A DNA stretch of 44,793 nt from an uncultured Lachnospiraceae bacterium. GTDB lineage: Bacteria; Bacillota; Clostridia; Lachnospirales; Lachnospiraceae. The position numbers were made by a program, and so were the translations under genes. Where the stretch lies: assembly GCA_900314255.1 (NCBI GenBank), contig OMUP01000040.1:1-44793 (forward strand), written 5' to 3'. The notes under the pieces were generated by a model. That model did not search any database. It saw nothing but the letters and a program-made list of their open reading frames with translations, and had not been told where the DNA came from. Numbering within the stretch: position 1 is the first letter of the stretch; each line of letters opens with the position of its first letter. Shown here piece by piece: positions 36,218-43,282 of this stretch.

Positions 36218-36226
36218 ATTATATCA
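36218..36226 (-). promoter_or_regulatory. Extended -10 promoter of mtnN
   Basis: Minus strand TGATATAAT gives a TGn element with a perfect TATAAT, 29 bases before the mtnN ATG. No clear -35 is present, as is usual for extended -10 promoters. It is divergent from the MurG-type gene's promoter. Confidence 0.6.
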
Positions 36227-36254
36227 TATTTTTACATAAAAATCTTTCTTATGA

Positions 36255-36283
36255 TTGTAACAAGAGATTGATAATGATATACT
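36255..36283 (+). promoter_or_regulatory. Promoter of the MurG homologue-perR unit
   Basis: TTGTAA (36255-36260) and TATACT (36278-36283) are exactly 17 bases apart, 36 bases before the ATG. A short direct repeat TAAGTAAGTAA follows in the initial transcribed region. Confidence 0.75.
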
Positions 36284-36318
36284 TTACTGGTAAGTAAGTA
36301 AATTTCAAAGAGGCCTCC

Positions 36319-37386
36319 ATGAAAAAGATCATTCTAACCGGCGGCGGGACCGCCGGCCATGTGACACCGAATCTGGCACTTCTTCCTTCACTGGAAAAGG
36401 CCGGTTTCTCCGTATCCTATGTCGGCTCCTACGACGGAATTGAAAAGACTCTCGCCGAGTCAAAAGGACTGCCATACTACGGAATCTCCAGCGGAAAGTT
36501 CCGCCGGTACGCCAGCGCAAAAAATTTCACAGACATTTTCCGTGTGCTGCACGGCATCTCCCAGGCCAAGGGTCTGATGAAGAAGATCCGGCCGGATGTC
36601 GTCTTTTCCAAGGGCGGATTTGTCTCCGTGCCGGTGGTACTGGCCGCTGCCTCAAAAGGCATACCGGTTGTCATCCACGAGTCGGACATGACCCCGGGAC
36701 TGGCCAACCGCATCGCCATGAAGAAGGCGTCGAAGATCTGCTGCACATTCCCGGAGACGCTTAAATACCTTCCGCAGGACAAGGCGGTCCTCACAGGCGC
36801 CCCGATCCGCGAAGAACTGCTCCACGGAAACGCAGCCGCAGGCCTTTCCTTTGCCGGCTTCACAGATGACAAGCCGATGCTTCTGGTCGTGGGCGGCAGC
36901 ACCGGAGCCACCAAAGTAAACGAAGCCGTGCGCAGCATCCTTCCGGAACTACTGAAGACCTTCAACGTCTGCCACCTGACCGGAAAAGGCAAGGCGGACA
37001 GGAGTCTGGACGGTACGGCCGGATATGTACAATTTGAATATGTATCCGATGAGATGAAAGATCTTCTGGCGGCCTGCAGTATCGCCATCTCGCGGGCCGG
37101 TTCCAACGCGATCTGCGAACTTCTGGCCACGCGGACACCGGCAGTTCTGATACCGCTCTCCGCACAGGCAAGCCGCGGCGATCAGATTTTGAACGCAAAG
37201 TCATTTGAAAAACAGGGATTTTCCAAGGTTCTGGACGAAGATACGATGAAGCCGGAAGATCTGCTTTCCGCCGTCCGGACCGTGTATGAATCAAGAGAGA
37301 CCTATATAGAGGCCATGGAGAAGAGTCCGACATCTGACGCTGTCCGGACGATCACGAACATTCTCACCGGCCTTGCAAAATCCTGA
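36319..37386 (+). CDS. murG: MurG-family UDP-GlcNAc:lipid I N-acetylglucosaminyltransferase homologue
   Basis: MurG makes lipid II from lipid I at the inner face of the membrane. The 355-residue GT28 protein starts KKIILTGGGTAGHVTPNLAL. FSKGGFVSVPVVLAA and IHESDMTPGLANRIA follow, both matching MurG G-loops. VVGGSTGATKVNEAV and SRAGSNAICELLATRTPAVLIPLS are in the donor domain. The downstream SRGDQILNA stands where SRGDQ-type MurGs differ from the DHQxxNA of E. coli MurG, a subgroup seen in Bacillus and Clostridia, sometimes as a second copy. It lies outside any mur/dcw cluster, so it may be a paralogue. It has its own promoter and is read with perR 26 bases on. Confidence 0.85.
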   Translation: MKKIILTGGGTAGHVTPNLALLPSLEKAGFSVSYVGSYDGIEKTLAESKGLPYYGISSGKFRRYASAKNFTDIFRVLHGISQAKGLMKKIRPDVVFSKGGFVSVPVVLAAASKGIPVVIHESDMTPGLANRIAMKKASKICCTFPETLKYLPQDKAVLTGAPIREELLHGNAAAGLSFAGFTDDKPMLLVVGGSTGATKVNEAVRSILPELLKTFNVCHLTGKGKADRSLDGTAGYVQFEYVSDEMKDLLAACSIAISRAGSNAICELLATRTPAVLIPLSAQASRGDQILNAKSFEKQGFSKVLDEDTMKPEDLLSAVRTVYESRETYIEAMEKSPTSDAVRTITNILTGLAKS

Positions 37387-37412
37387 AACAAACAAAAGAA
37401 AGGAGACTTACC

Positions 37413-37826
37413 ATGGAAGTTCAGACCCGGCACAGCACCAGGCGCGATGCAGTCCTGGAATGCCTCAGAAAACATCACGACCACCCGACAGCCGACATGC
37501 TGTACAACGAGATTCGCCATGATTACCCGAATATCAGCCTGGGAACCGTATACCGCAATCTCAACTTCTTCGTCGAGCACGGCGAAGCCGTCCGAATTCC
37601 GGTGACAGACGGTCAGACACGGTTTGACGGAAATGTGAATCCTCATTTTCATTTCCGCTGCTCCTCCTGCGGAGCGCTTCTGGATCTGGACCTGGATGAC
37701 GGAAAAGAGCTTGAGGAAAGCCTGAATCATCCGAAAACCAGATTCAAGGGCAGCATCACCGGATACGATCTCGTATTTACGGGAATCTGCGAAAGCTGTC
37801 TGAGCAAGAAAAAAGAAACCGCATAA
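37413..37826 (+). CDS. perR: Fur-family peroxide-stress regulator (PerR-like)
   Basis: The 137-residue Fur-type protein has a winged helix (TADMLYNEIRHDYPNISLGTVYRNLNFF) and a dimer domain. FDGNVNPHFHFRCSSC (about 69-84) contains the metal-site Asp and His cluster and the first zinc-like CxxC; CESC near the end gives the second. The Asp (rather than Glu) before NPHxHF is the PerR type, where iron-bound His oxidation by peroxide releases DNA. AAAGGAG lies before the ATG. It is cotranscribed with the MurG homologue and ends in a terminator. Its likely target is the rubrerythrin gene just downstream, which carries a PerR-box-like site. Confidence 0.9.
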   Translation: MEVQTRHSTRRDAVLECLRKHHDHPTADMLYNEIRHDYPNISLGTVYRNLNFFVEHGEAVRIPVTDGQTRFDGNVNPHFHFRCSSCGALLDLDLDDGKELEESLNHPKTRFKGSITGYDLVFTGICESCLSKKKETA

Positions 37827-37833
37827 GTGTTTC

Positions 37834-37883
37834 ATCCGCCGTGATCCGGGAATGCCGTTCCCGAATGCGGTGGATATTTTTTT
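37834..37883 (+). terminator. Intrinsic terminator after perR
   Basis: ATCCGCCG (37834-37841) pairs with CGGTGGAT (37868-37875) with one G-T wobble. An inner stem GGGAA/TTCCC extends it. A run of seven T's follows. It separates perR from the rubrerythrin gene. Confidence 0.85.
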
Positions 37884-37908
37884 ACAGAAACCGGATCAAA
37901 ATTTTATC

Positions 37909-37923
37909 TAATAATAGTTATTA
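37909..37923. promoter_or_regulatory. PerR-box-like operator before rubrerythrin
   Basis: TAATAATAGTTATTA has TAATAA and TTATTA arms around TAG. It agrees with the Per-box consensus TTATAATNATTATAA at 11 of 14 fixed positions. It ends 6 bases before the -35 of the rubrerythrin promoter. Confidence 0.6.
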
Positions 37924-37929
37924 TTATTA

Positions 37930-37958
37930 TTGACATTTGCCATCGTCAATGCTATTCT
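37930..37958 (+). promoter_or_regulatory. Rubrerythrin promoter
   Basis: A perfect TTGACA (37930-37935) and TATTCT (37953-37958) are exactly 17 bases apart, a strong sigma-A promoter. The ATG follows about 48 bases after the -10. Confidence 0.85.
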
Positions 37959-38005
37959 AAACATGTCAGGAAGTTAAGAGCTATCTCTTGAAAGGAGAAC
38001 AAATA

Positions 38006-38623
38006 ATGAAATACAAGTGCAAAGTATGCGGTTACATCTATGATGAAGAAAAGGAAGGAAAGAAGTTTGCGGATCTTCCGGATGACTGGAAATGCCCGGT
38101 TTGCGGTGTTCCGAAGAAGATGTTCGAGCCGGTTGAAGAAAGTGCTGCAAAGCCGGAAGAGAAGAAGGCTGACGCTCCTGTCAGCACCGACGATCTTTCC
38201 TGGGCTTCCGAGCATGTAATCGGTGTCGCGAAGGACCTTCCGGAAGATATGAAGCAGTTCCTGAGATCTGAATTCCAGGGCGAATGCAGCGAAGTCGGCA
38301 TGTACTTGGCTATGAGCCGCGCAGCGATCCGCGAGGGATATCCGGAAGTCGGCATGTTCTACCGCCAGGTTGCTTTTGAAGAGGCTGATCACGCTTCCCG
38401 TTATGCAGAGATGCTCGGCGAGGTTGTAAGCCCGTCCACAAAGGAGAATCTGACTGTCCGCGTTGCCGCTGAAAACGGCGCTACAAAGGGCAAAACCGAT
38501 TTCGCCAAGAAGTGCAAGCAGATGAACCTTGACGCACTGCATGACTCCATCCATGAGATGGCACGCGACGAGGCTCGTCACGGCAAGGGCTTCAAAGGCC
38601 TTCTCGACAGATACTTCGGCTGA
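38006..38623 (+). CDS. rbr: Rubrerythrin with N-terminal rubredoxin domain
   Basis: The 205-residue non-haem iron protein reduces hydrogen peroxide in anaerobes. The N-terminal rubredoxin domain (1-45) has [14 protein letters not shown] and [13 protein letters not shown], binding one iron by four Cys. An acidic linker (about 46-70, rich in Glu, Lys, Ala) follows. The C-terminal ferritin-like domain carries the di-iron ligands in [19 protein letters not shown] and [13 protein letters not shown]. The domain order (rubredoxin first) is that of reverse rubrerythrins. AAAGGAG lies before the chosen ATG at 38006; the frame opens 18 bases earlier without a site. It has its own promoter, a PerR-box-like operator and a terminator. 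Confidence 0.95.
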   Translation: MKYKCKVCGYIYDEEKEGKKFADLPDDWKCPVCGVPKKMFEPVEESAAKPEEKKADAPVSTDDLSWASEHVIGVAKDLPEDMKQFLRSEFQGECSEVGMYLAMSRAAIREGYPEVGMFYRQVAFEEADHASRYAEMLGEVVSPSTKENLTVRVAAENGATKGKTDFAKKCKQMNLDALHDSIHEMARDEARHGKGFKGLLDRYFG

Positions 38624-38644
38624 TTAAGTTTCTGAAATAAATTA

Positions 38645-38683
38645 AGCTCCGGCAGACGTTTCAAATCTGCCGGAGCTTTTTTT
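38645..38683 (+). terminator. Intrinsic terminator after rubrerythrin
   Basis: AGCTCCGGCAGA (38645-38656) and TCTGCCGGAGCT (38666-38677) form a perfect 12-base-pair stem around CGTTTCAAA. Seven T's follow from the last stem base. It lies next to the convergent rsmI stop at 38685 and may act weakly in both directions. Confidence 0.92.
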
Positions 38684-38684
38684 G

Positions 38685-39542
38685 TCACGATGACCTGACG
38701 ATCTCGTTGTAAATTTCTCTCTTCGGAACACCGCGGTCTTTTGCCGCCTGTTTCATCGCTTCTTTTCTGTCCATTCCCTGATCGACGTACATCTGAACAT
38801 GCTCGGCCGCCGTCAGATCTTCCCAGCGGCTGCGGGCTTCCTGCAGGATTTCCTCCTGCGGCTTTCCGCCGATGACCAGCACATACTCGCCGCGCGGCTG
38901 CAGAGTTTCATAGCGCTTCACAGCCTCGCCAAGCGTCAGACAGCACACTTCCTCGTGAATTTTCGTCAGTTCCCGGCAGATGCTGACCGGTCTGTCTTCT
39001 CCGAGGACCCCCGCGAGCTCCGCCAGTGTCTTCTCCAGATGATGCGGCGCCTCATACAGCACAATGGTCCGCCGCTCCCCGGCAAGCTCAGCCAGCACTT
39101 CCTGCCGCTCTTTGTGGTCCGCCGGCAGAAATGCCTCAAAACAGAAGCGCCGCGTCGGCAGCCCGGAAATCGTGAGCGCCGTCACACAGGCACAGGGTCC
39201 GGGAATCGCACTCACCCGGATGCCAGCCTCATGGCACTGGCGCACCAGTTCCTCTCCCGGATCCGAAATGCCTGGCATGCCGGCGTCTGTGATCAGGGCA
39301 ACTTTTGTGCCGGAGAGCATTTTTCTCACAAGCACCCTGGCCTTGTCCACCTTGTTGTACTCGTGGTAGCTGGTCATCGGCGTGTGGATGTCAAAATGAT
39401 TCAGCAGCCGGATGCTGTTTCTTGTATCCTCGGCCGCGATCAGATCCGCTTCTTTCAGACACTCCGTCACTCTGGGCGGCATGTCCGCCAGATTTCCGAT
39501 CGGCGTCGGACACAGCACGAGATATCCGATTTCAGTAGGCAT
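38685..39542 (-). CDS. rsmI: 16S rRNA (cytidine-1402 2'-O)-methyltransferase
   Basis: RsmI 2'-O-methylates C1402 in the ribosomal P site. The 285-residue SAM-dependent tetrapyrrole-methylase-fold protein has LVLCPTPIGNLADMPPRVTECL and AAEDTRNSIRLLNHF. LITDAGMPGISDPGEELV and AIPGPCACVTALTISGLPT are also typical. The ATG has AGGAGGTGAGAA, an ideal ribosome binding site. It overlaps the methyltransferase gene before it by 11 bases. The order holB-ricT-methyltransferase-rsmI is the conserved Firmicutes block. Confidence 0.96.
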   Translation of the reverse strand: MPTEIGYLVLCPTPIGNLADMPPRVTECLKEADLIAAEDTRNSIRLLNHFDIHTPMTSYHEYNKVDKARVLVRKMLSGTKVALITDAGMPGISDPGEELVRQCHEAGIRVSAIPGPCACVTALTISGLPTRRFCFEAFLPADHKERQEVLAELAGERRTIVLYEAPHHLEKTLAELAGVLGEDRPVSICRELTKIHEEVCCLTLGEAVKRYETLQPRGEYVLVIGGKPQEEILQEARSRWEDLTAAEHVQMYVDQGMDRKEAMKQAAKDRGVPKREIYNEIVRSS

Positions 39543-40320
39543 TTCTCACCTCCTGCGTGTACGTTCCGTCCGGACCGTAAATGACAAGCGGCGGCTCGGC
39601 CGTCAGCTGCTTTCCGCCGCCTTTCACGGCTTCCAGCAGGACCATGTTGGCATTCTGCCCCGCCTTCGGGTACACCAGGCGCATCCGCTTGGGCTCCAGC
39701 CCGTGTTTTCCCAGCGCCTCAAAAACCTCTGCAAGCCGCGCCGGGCGGTGGACCATATACAGTCTTCCCTTTACCTTCAGGCACCGGGAAGCCTCCCGCG
39801 CCACATCATCGATTGTGCAGAAAATCTCATGCCTGGCCGCTGCCTTTGCCGCGTCAGGATTCAGAAGCCCGTGTCCGCCTTTCATATACGGCGGATTCAC
39901 CGTCACAACCGGAAAAGCGTCACGGCCGAACACCTCCGAAGCATGACAGATGTCTCCGCAGACCACTTCTGCACAATCCTGCATGCCGTTTAAATGAAAA
40001 TTCCGGTCCGCCAGATCCGCACTGTCCGGATTGATTTCCATGGCCCGGTAATTTCTTCCCTTGCCGCGCGCTTTCAGAAGCACCGGAATCACGCCGTTTC
40101 CTGTACAAAGATCCAGGACATCCTCATCCGGCAGCGCGCGCGCAAAAATGCCGAGCAGCACAGCGTCCATCCCGAAACAGAACATCTTCGGATTCTGAAT
40201 CAGGCGATACCCGTTTCTCTGAAGATCATCGATCCTCTCCCCGTCCCTGATCCTGACCTGTGTGTCCGGCACTTTTCTCTCCTTCAGAAGCCTTCCGCTC
40301 TTATCCTCAGCCTCTGTCAT
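39532..40320 (-). CDS. TrmN6-like tRNA/RNA adenine-N6 methyltransferase
   Basis: The 262-residue class I SAM methyltransferase has DVLDLCTGNGVIPVLLKARG (SAM-binding loop), AMEINPDSADLADRN (acidic residue for ribose), and TVNPPYMKGGHG, the NPPY motif of N6-adenine methyltransferases. Relatives (YabB/TrmN6) modify A37 of tRNA1(Val). It begins inside the ricT end (14-base overlap) and overlaps rsmI, as in the Firmicutes yabA/yabB/rsmI region. The target RNA is inferred, not shown. Confidence 0.85.
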   Translation of the reverse strand: MTEAEDKSGRLLKERKVPDTQVRIRDGERIDDLQRNGYRLIQNPKMFCFGMDAVLLGIFARALPDEDVLDLCTGNGVIPVLLKARGKGRNYRAMEINPDSADLADRNFHLNGMQDCAEVVCGDICHASEVFGRDAFPVVTVNPPYMKGGHGLLNPDAAKAAARHEIFCTIDDVAREASRCLKVKGRLYMVHRPARLAEVFEALGKHGLEPKRMRLVYPKAGQNANMVLLEAVKGGGKQLTAEPPLVIYGPDGTYTQEVRNAY

Positions 40321-41560
40321 GATCCATGTTGGAATTCTGTTCCCGGCGGTCCATGTCCTCCAGCTGCTTCAGAGACCGTTCCTGATTCTCTCTGGCAGCC
40401 TTCTCAATCCGCCGGCTGCGGCTCTTGTCGCGCTCCGTCCGGTCAGCTTTGTCAGCATGCTGCCCTGGCGCCTGATTTCTGCGGCGCCGTCTTGCGTCGC
40501 CCTCCGCCTTTGCGTCCTTTTCGCGCCCGGACTGCAGCTTCCCCGCGCTTTCCTTCCCGTCACCGGAAATGTTGGCCAGCGTGCTGAAATCCTTTTCCGT
40601 CACTTTCCCGTCCACGGCCTTGCGGTAACTGCTCCTGTGAGCCTTGCGGCGCTCCATGGACTTCTCAAGACGCTCATTTTCCCTGGCTTCCTTGTTGGCC
40701 TCTGCCTGGGCGACCGCCTCCTTGAACTTGCGGTCCGGCTTGCGCCCGCGGGTGAACTCAAGATCACTTACCGCGTAATCCCTCTGCTCTCTCTCGTCAT
40801 TGTCCAGATTCACAATGACTCTGGCCCGCTGCTTCAGAATATCAATCGCCGAAACCTCGCCCTCCAGATTGTCGCTGGTGCGTACATAGTCACCCTTGCG
40901 CGGCATTCGGGCATTCAGATACGTATATGTGTCGTCTTCAAAACTCAGGCAGCACATCAGTCTGCCGCACATGCCGGAAATCTTCTCCGGATTCAGGCTC
41001 AGATTCTGGTTCTTCGCCATTTTGATCGAAACCGGATAAAATCCCTGCATATACGTCGTGCAGCAAAGCGGCCGCCCGCAGATTCCGATTCCACCGAGCA
41101 TCTTCGCCACATCCCGGATGCCGATCTGCAGCAGCTCGATTCTCGTGTGGAACGTCGAAGCCAGATCCTTGACCAGCTCGCGGAAATCCACGCGGTGCTC
41201 CGCCTTGAAGAAAAAGATCAGCCGGTTGTTGTCAAATGTATACTCCGCCCGGACAAGCTCCATCTCCAGCTTGTGGTACTTTACCTTTTCCTCGCAGATC
41301 TCCAGCGCCTGCTTTTCGCGGACCTGATTCTCCTCGTAATGCCGGTCATCCTCCGGCGTCGCAATCCGGATGACATTCTTGATGATCGCCGGAAGACTCT
41401 CCGACGGAATTTCCCTCGGGGCAAATGCGACCGTCCCGTATTCCACGCCGCGCCGGGTCTCCACAATCACGTGATCGCCCAGCTTCGGAGAAAGCTCCTC
41501 CGGCGAATAAAAATAAATCTTACCGGCCTGTCTGAATCTCACGCCGATTATTCTTGCCAT
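40307..41560 (-). CDS. ricT: PSP1-domain protein RicT (YaaT family) with a long charged tail
   Basis: RicT, with RicA and RicF, binds iron-sulphur clusters and supports mRNA maturation by RNase Y, with a role in development in Bacillus. The 417-residue protein has the PSP1 core in the first 275 residues or so: ARIIGVRFRQAGKIYFYSP and VRAEYTFDNNRLIFFFKAEHRVDFREL. The Cys motifs are GICGRPLCCTTYM and MCGRLMCCLSFE. The remaining 140 residues are rich in Lys, Arg, Glu and Ala, longer than Bacillus YaaT (about 275 residues), and probably disordered. It lies 42 bases after holB and overlaps the next gene by 14. Confidence 0.93.
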   Translation of the reverse strand: MARIIGVRFRQAGKIYFYSPEELSPKLGDHVIVETRRGVEYGTVAFAPREIPSESLPAIIKNVIRIATPEDDRHYEENQVREKQALEICEEKVKYHKLEMELVRAEYTFDNNRLIFFFKAEHRVDFRELVKDLASTFHTRIELLQIGIRDVAKMLGGIGICGRPLCCTTYMQGFYPVSIKMAKNQNLSLNPEKISGMCGRLMCCLSFEDDTYTYLNARMPRKGDYVRTSDNLEGEVSAIDILKQRARVIVNLDNDEREQRDYAVSDLEFTRGRKPDRKFKEAVAQAEANKEARENERLEKSMERRKAHRSSYRKAVDGKVTEKDFSTLANISGDGKESAGKLQSGREKDAKAEGDARRRRRNQAPGQHADKADRTERDKSRSRRIEKAARENQERSLKQLEDMDRREQNSNMDHDRG

Positions 41561-41602
41561 ATATCCTCCAAATTCTTTCTTCTGTGCAGCTGCTCCCCGG
41601 AC

Positions 41603-42598
41603 TTATGAATTCTCCCGGATCGTCAGATACAGAAGCTCCATCGTGAGCTGGAAACTCACATTGGCCTTCAGCCTCTGCTTTGCCCTCTCAAGAGCAGCGA
41701 ATATCTCGCGGATACCATTATAGGTACAATGGGAAGCCTGATCCTTTAGTTCCGGCAGATACCCGGTGAAAATCACCTTGTTCGGATCCTGCGTGCTCTT
41801 CATGACCAGAACGTCGCGGAACCACATGGCGATGACATCCAGATAATCGTCAATACTCAGCTTCCACGATGTCTCCGCGCTGCGCACAGCCGCCGCCATA
41901 TCCGCGGCACTCATCGAATGAATGTTCAGAACCAGATCCAGAACACTCTTCACCATTATCGAGAAATCCTCGGATCCGGAAATCTGAACGGCCCTCCCCA
42001 GAGCCCCCTGGGCAAATGCGGCCGCAAACCGGGCATTCCGGGCATTGACGCCCATATTCTTTTTCAGATACTCCATGATATCCGTGTCCGGAACCGGCTT
42101 CATCGCCAGGCGGACACAGCGGCTCCTGACCGTCTCAAGAAGCTTTCCCGCATCGGTTGTGAGCAGAATAATCACACCGTATGCCGGCGGCTCCTCGATC
42201 GTCTTCAGAAGGGCATTCTGCGCCTCCTGTGCCATGAGCTCAGCATCCGGAATAATATAAATCTTATACGGCCCCTGATACGGCCGGATCTGAATATCCG
42301 CGACAACCTGCCTGCGGATTTCATCGACCGAAAGGACCGTCGGCTTTTCATGTGACACGACCCGGATATCCGGGTGATTGTGCGAATCCGCCTGCCGGCA
42401 GGAATGGCACTTACCGCAGGGATTTATTCCTTTTTTCTCACACTGAAGTGTTTTGGCGAAAAGCTCAGCCATCGTCCGCTTTCCGGATCCCTTGTTTCCT
42501 GAAAAAATATACGCATGGGAAACCTTGTCATGGGCAATCGCCTGCTGAAGATGAGAGCTTACCGCTTCCTGCCCGATCATCTGGGAGAAATTATCCAT
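41603..42598 (-). CDS. holB: DNA polymerase III subunit delta'
   Basis: Delta' is part of the clamp loader. The 331-residue AAA+ protein starts MDNFSQMIGQEAVSSHLQQA, with P-loop GNKGSGKRTM. The zinc-site CGKCHSCRQADSHNHPD follows, then YKIYIIPDAELMAQEAQNALLKTIEEPP and TVRSRCVRL (SRC motif). The ATG at 42598 is used since AGGAGGGCACATT precedes it; the frame is open to 42637. An extended -10 promoter of its own lies in the 87-base gap after the kinase-like gene. It leads holB-ricT-methyltransferase-rsmI. Confidence 0.95.
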   Translation of the reverse strand: MDNFSQMIGQEAVSSHLQQAIAHDKVSHAYIFSGNKGSGKRTMAELFAKTLQCEKKGINPCGKCHSCRQADSHNHPDIRVVSHEKPTVLSVDEIRRQVVADIQIRPYQGPYKIYIIPDAELMAQEAQNALLKTIEEPPAYGVIILLTTDAGKLLETVRSRCVRLAMKPVPDTDIMEYLKKNMGVNARNARFAAAFAQGALGRAVQISGSEDFSIMVKSVLDLVLNIHSMSAADMAAAVRSAETSWKLSIDDYLDVIAMWFRDVLVMKSTQDPNKVIFTGYLPELKDQASHCTYNGIREIFAALERAKQRLKANVSFQLTMELLYLTIRENS

Positions 42599-42627
42599 AA
42601 TGTGCCCTCCTGTGCCACCTGATTTGC

Positions 42628-42656
42628 ATTGTATCATGGGACTGTCAGTGCTTCAA
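42628..42656 (-). promoter_or_regulatory. Promoter of the holB operon
   Basis: On the minus strand TTGAAG (42651-42656) and TACAAT (42628-42633) are 17 bases apart. TGA directly before the -10 gives an extended element. It lies in the only gap of the 38685-44661 gene run. Confidence 0.75.
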
Positions 42657-42685
42657 GCGGCCTGAATTCCGTACTTTATCCCACC

Positions 42686-43282
42686 TCACGGGGTATTCTC
42701 AAGGATTGCCTTCCGGATCTCCTCCACACAGTCCTCCAGATCGCCATTGTTTTCAAACTGCTTCGTTATCCCGGCTCTCCGGACATTCTCCTCTGAAAAA
42801 TCCTCGCTGTCCGCAAGAAACCTTCGGCAGACTTCCTGGTAATCCGGATTCTCCTGCTTCTGTTCCCGGTGAATGGCGCGCAGCAGCCGCACGTCATCTC
42901 TTGAGGAAATCAGTACCGGATAGACGTGTTCCCGGCCGAAATACCGGACAAATGCCCTGTACGACTCCAGCGTTCCGACGGCCAGATACCTCGTCCTGCC
43001 GTCTGCCACAATCTGACCGTCATCCATCGAGAAATAATGCCACGGCCCCTGAATCGTCTCATACGTACGCTTCTCGATCAGCCGCCCCGAGGCAAACAGT
43101 TCTGCGGCCTGCTCATCGCTCACAAAGTGATAGTCAATTCCCTGCCGCTCGCCCTGGCGCATCGGCCTCGTCGTGTATATGACAACCGGGTGAAGGGCCA
43201 GCTGCTCATCCGCCTCGAGCTGCCGGCGGATCTTGTCCTTGCCGCTCGCGCTCTTCCCCATCAGAAATATTATTTCAGGCAT
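42686..43282 (-). CDS. Guanylate-kinase-like protein with altered P-loop
   Basis: The 198-residue P-loop kinase has FLMGKSASGKDKIRRQL (P-loop 9-16), and YTTRPMRQGERQGIDYHFVS, the GMP-binding element of guanylate kinases (Gmk: RxGExxGxDYHF). Gmk would convert GMP to GDP. The P-loop ends Gly-Lys-Asp-Lys instead of the usual Gly-Lys-Ser/Thr, so ATP/Mg2+ binding may differ and another substrate is possible. GGAGGAAAAGTTCG precedes the ATG, and the start overlaps the decarboxylase by 13 bases. A second, ordinary gmk may be elsewhere in the genome. Confidence 0.75.
   Translation of the reverse strand: MPEIIFLMGKSASGKDKIRRQLEADEQLALHPVVIYTTRPMRQGERQGIDYHFVSDEQAAELFASGRLIEKRTYETIQGPWHYFSMDDGQIVADGRTRYLAVGTLESYRAFVRYFGREHVYPVLISSRDDVRLLRAIHREQKQENPDYQEVCRRFLADSEDFSEENVRRAGITKQFENNGDLEDCVEEIRKAILENTP

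Noticed and set aside
40262-41608. Plus-strand ORF of 448 codons antisense to ricT
   Set aside because: RicT motifs on the minus strand are unambiguous, and the antisense product resembles no family.
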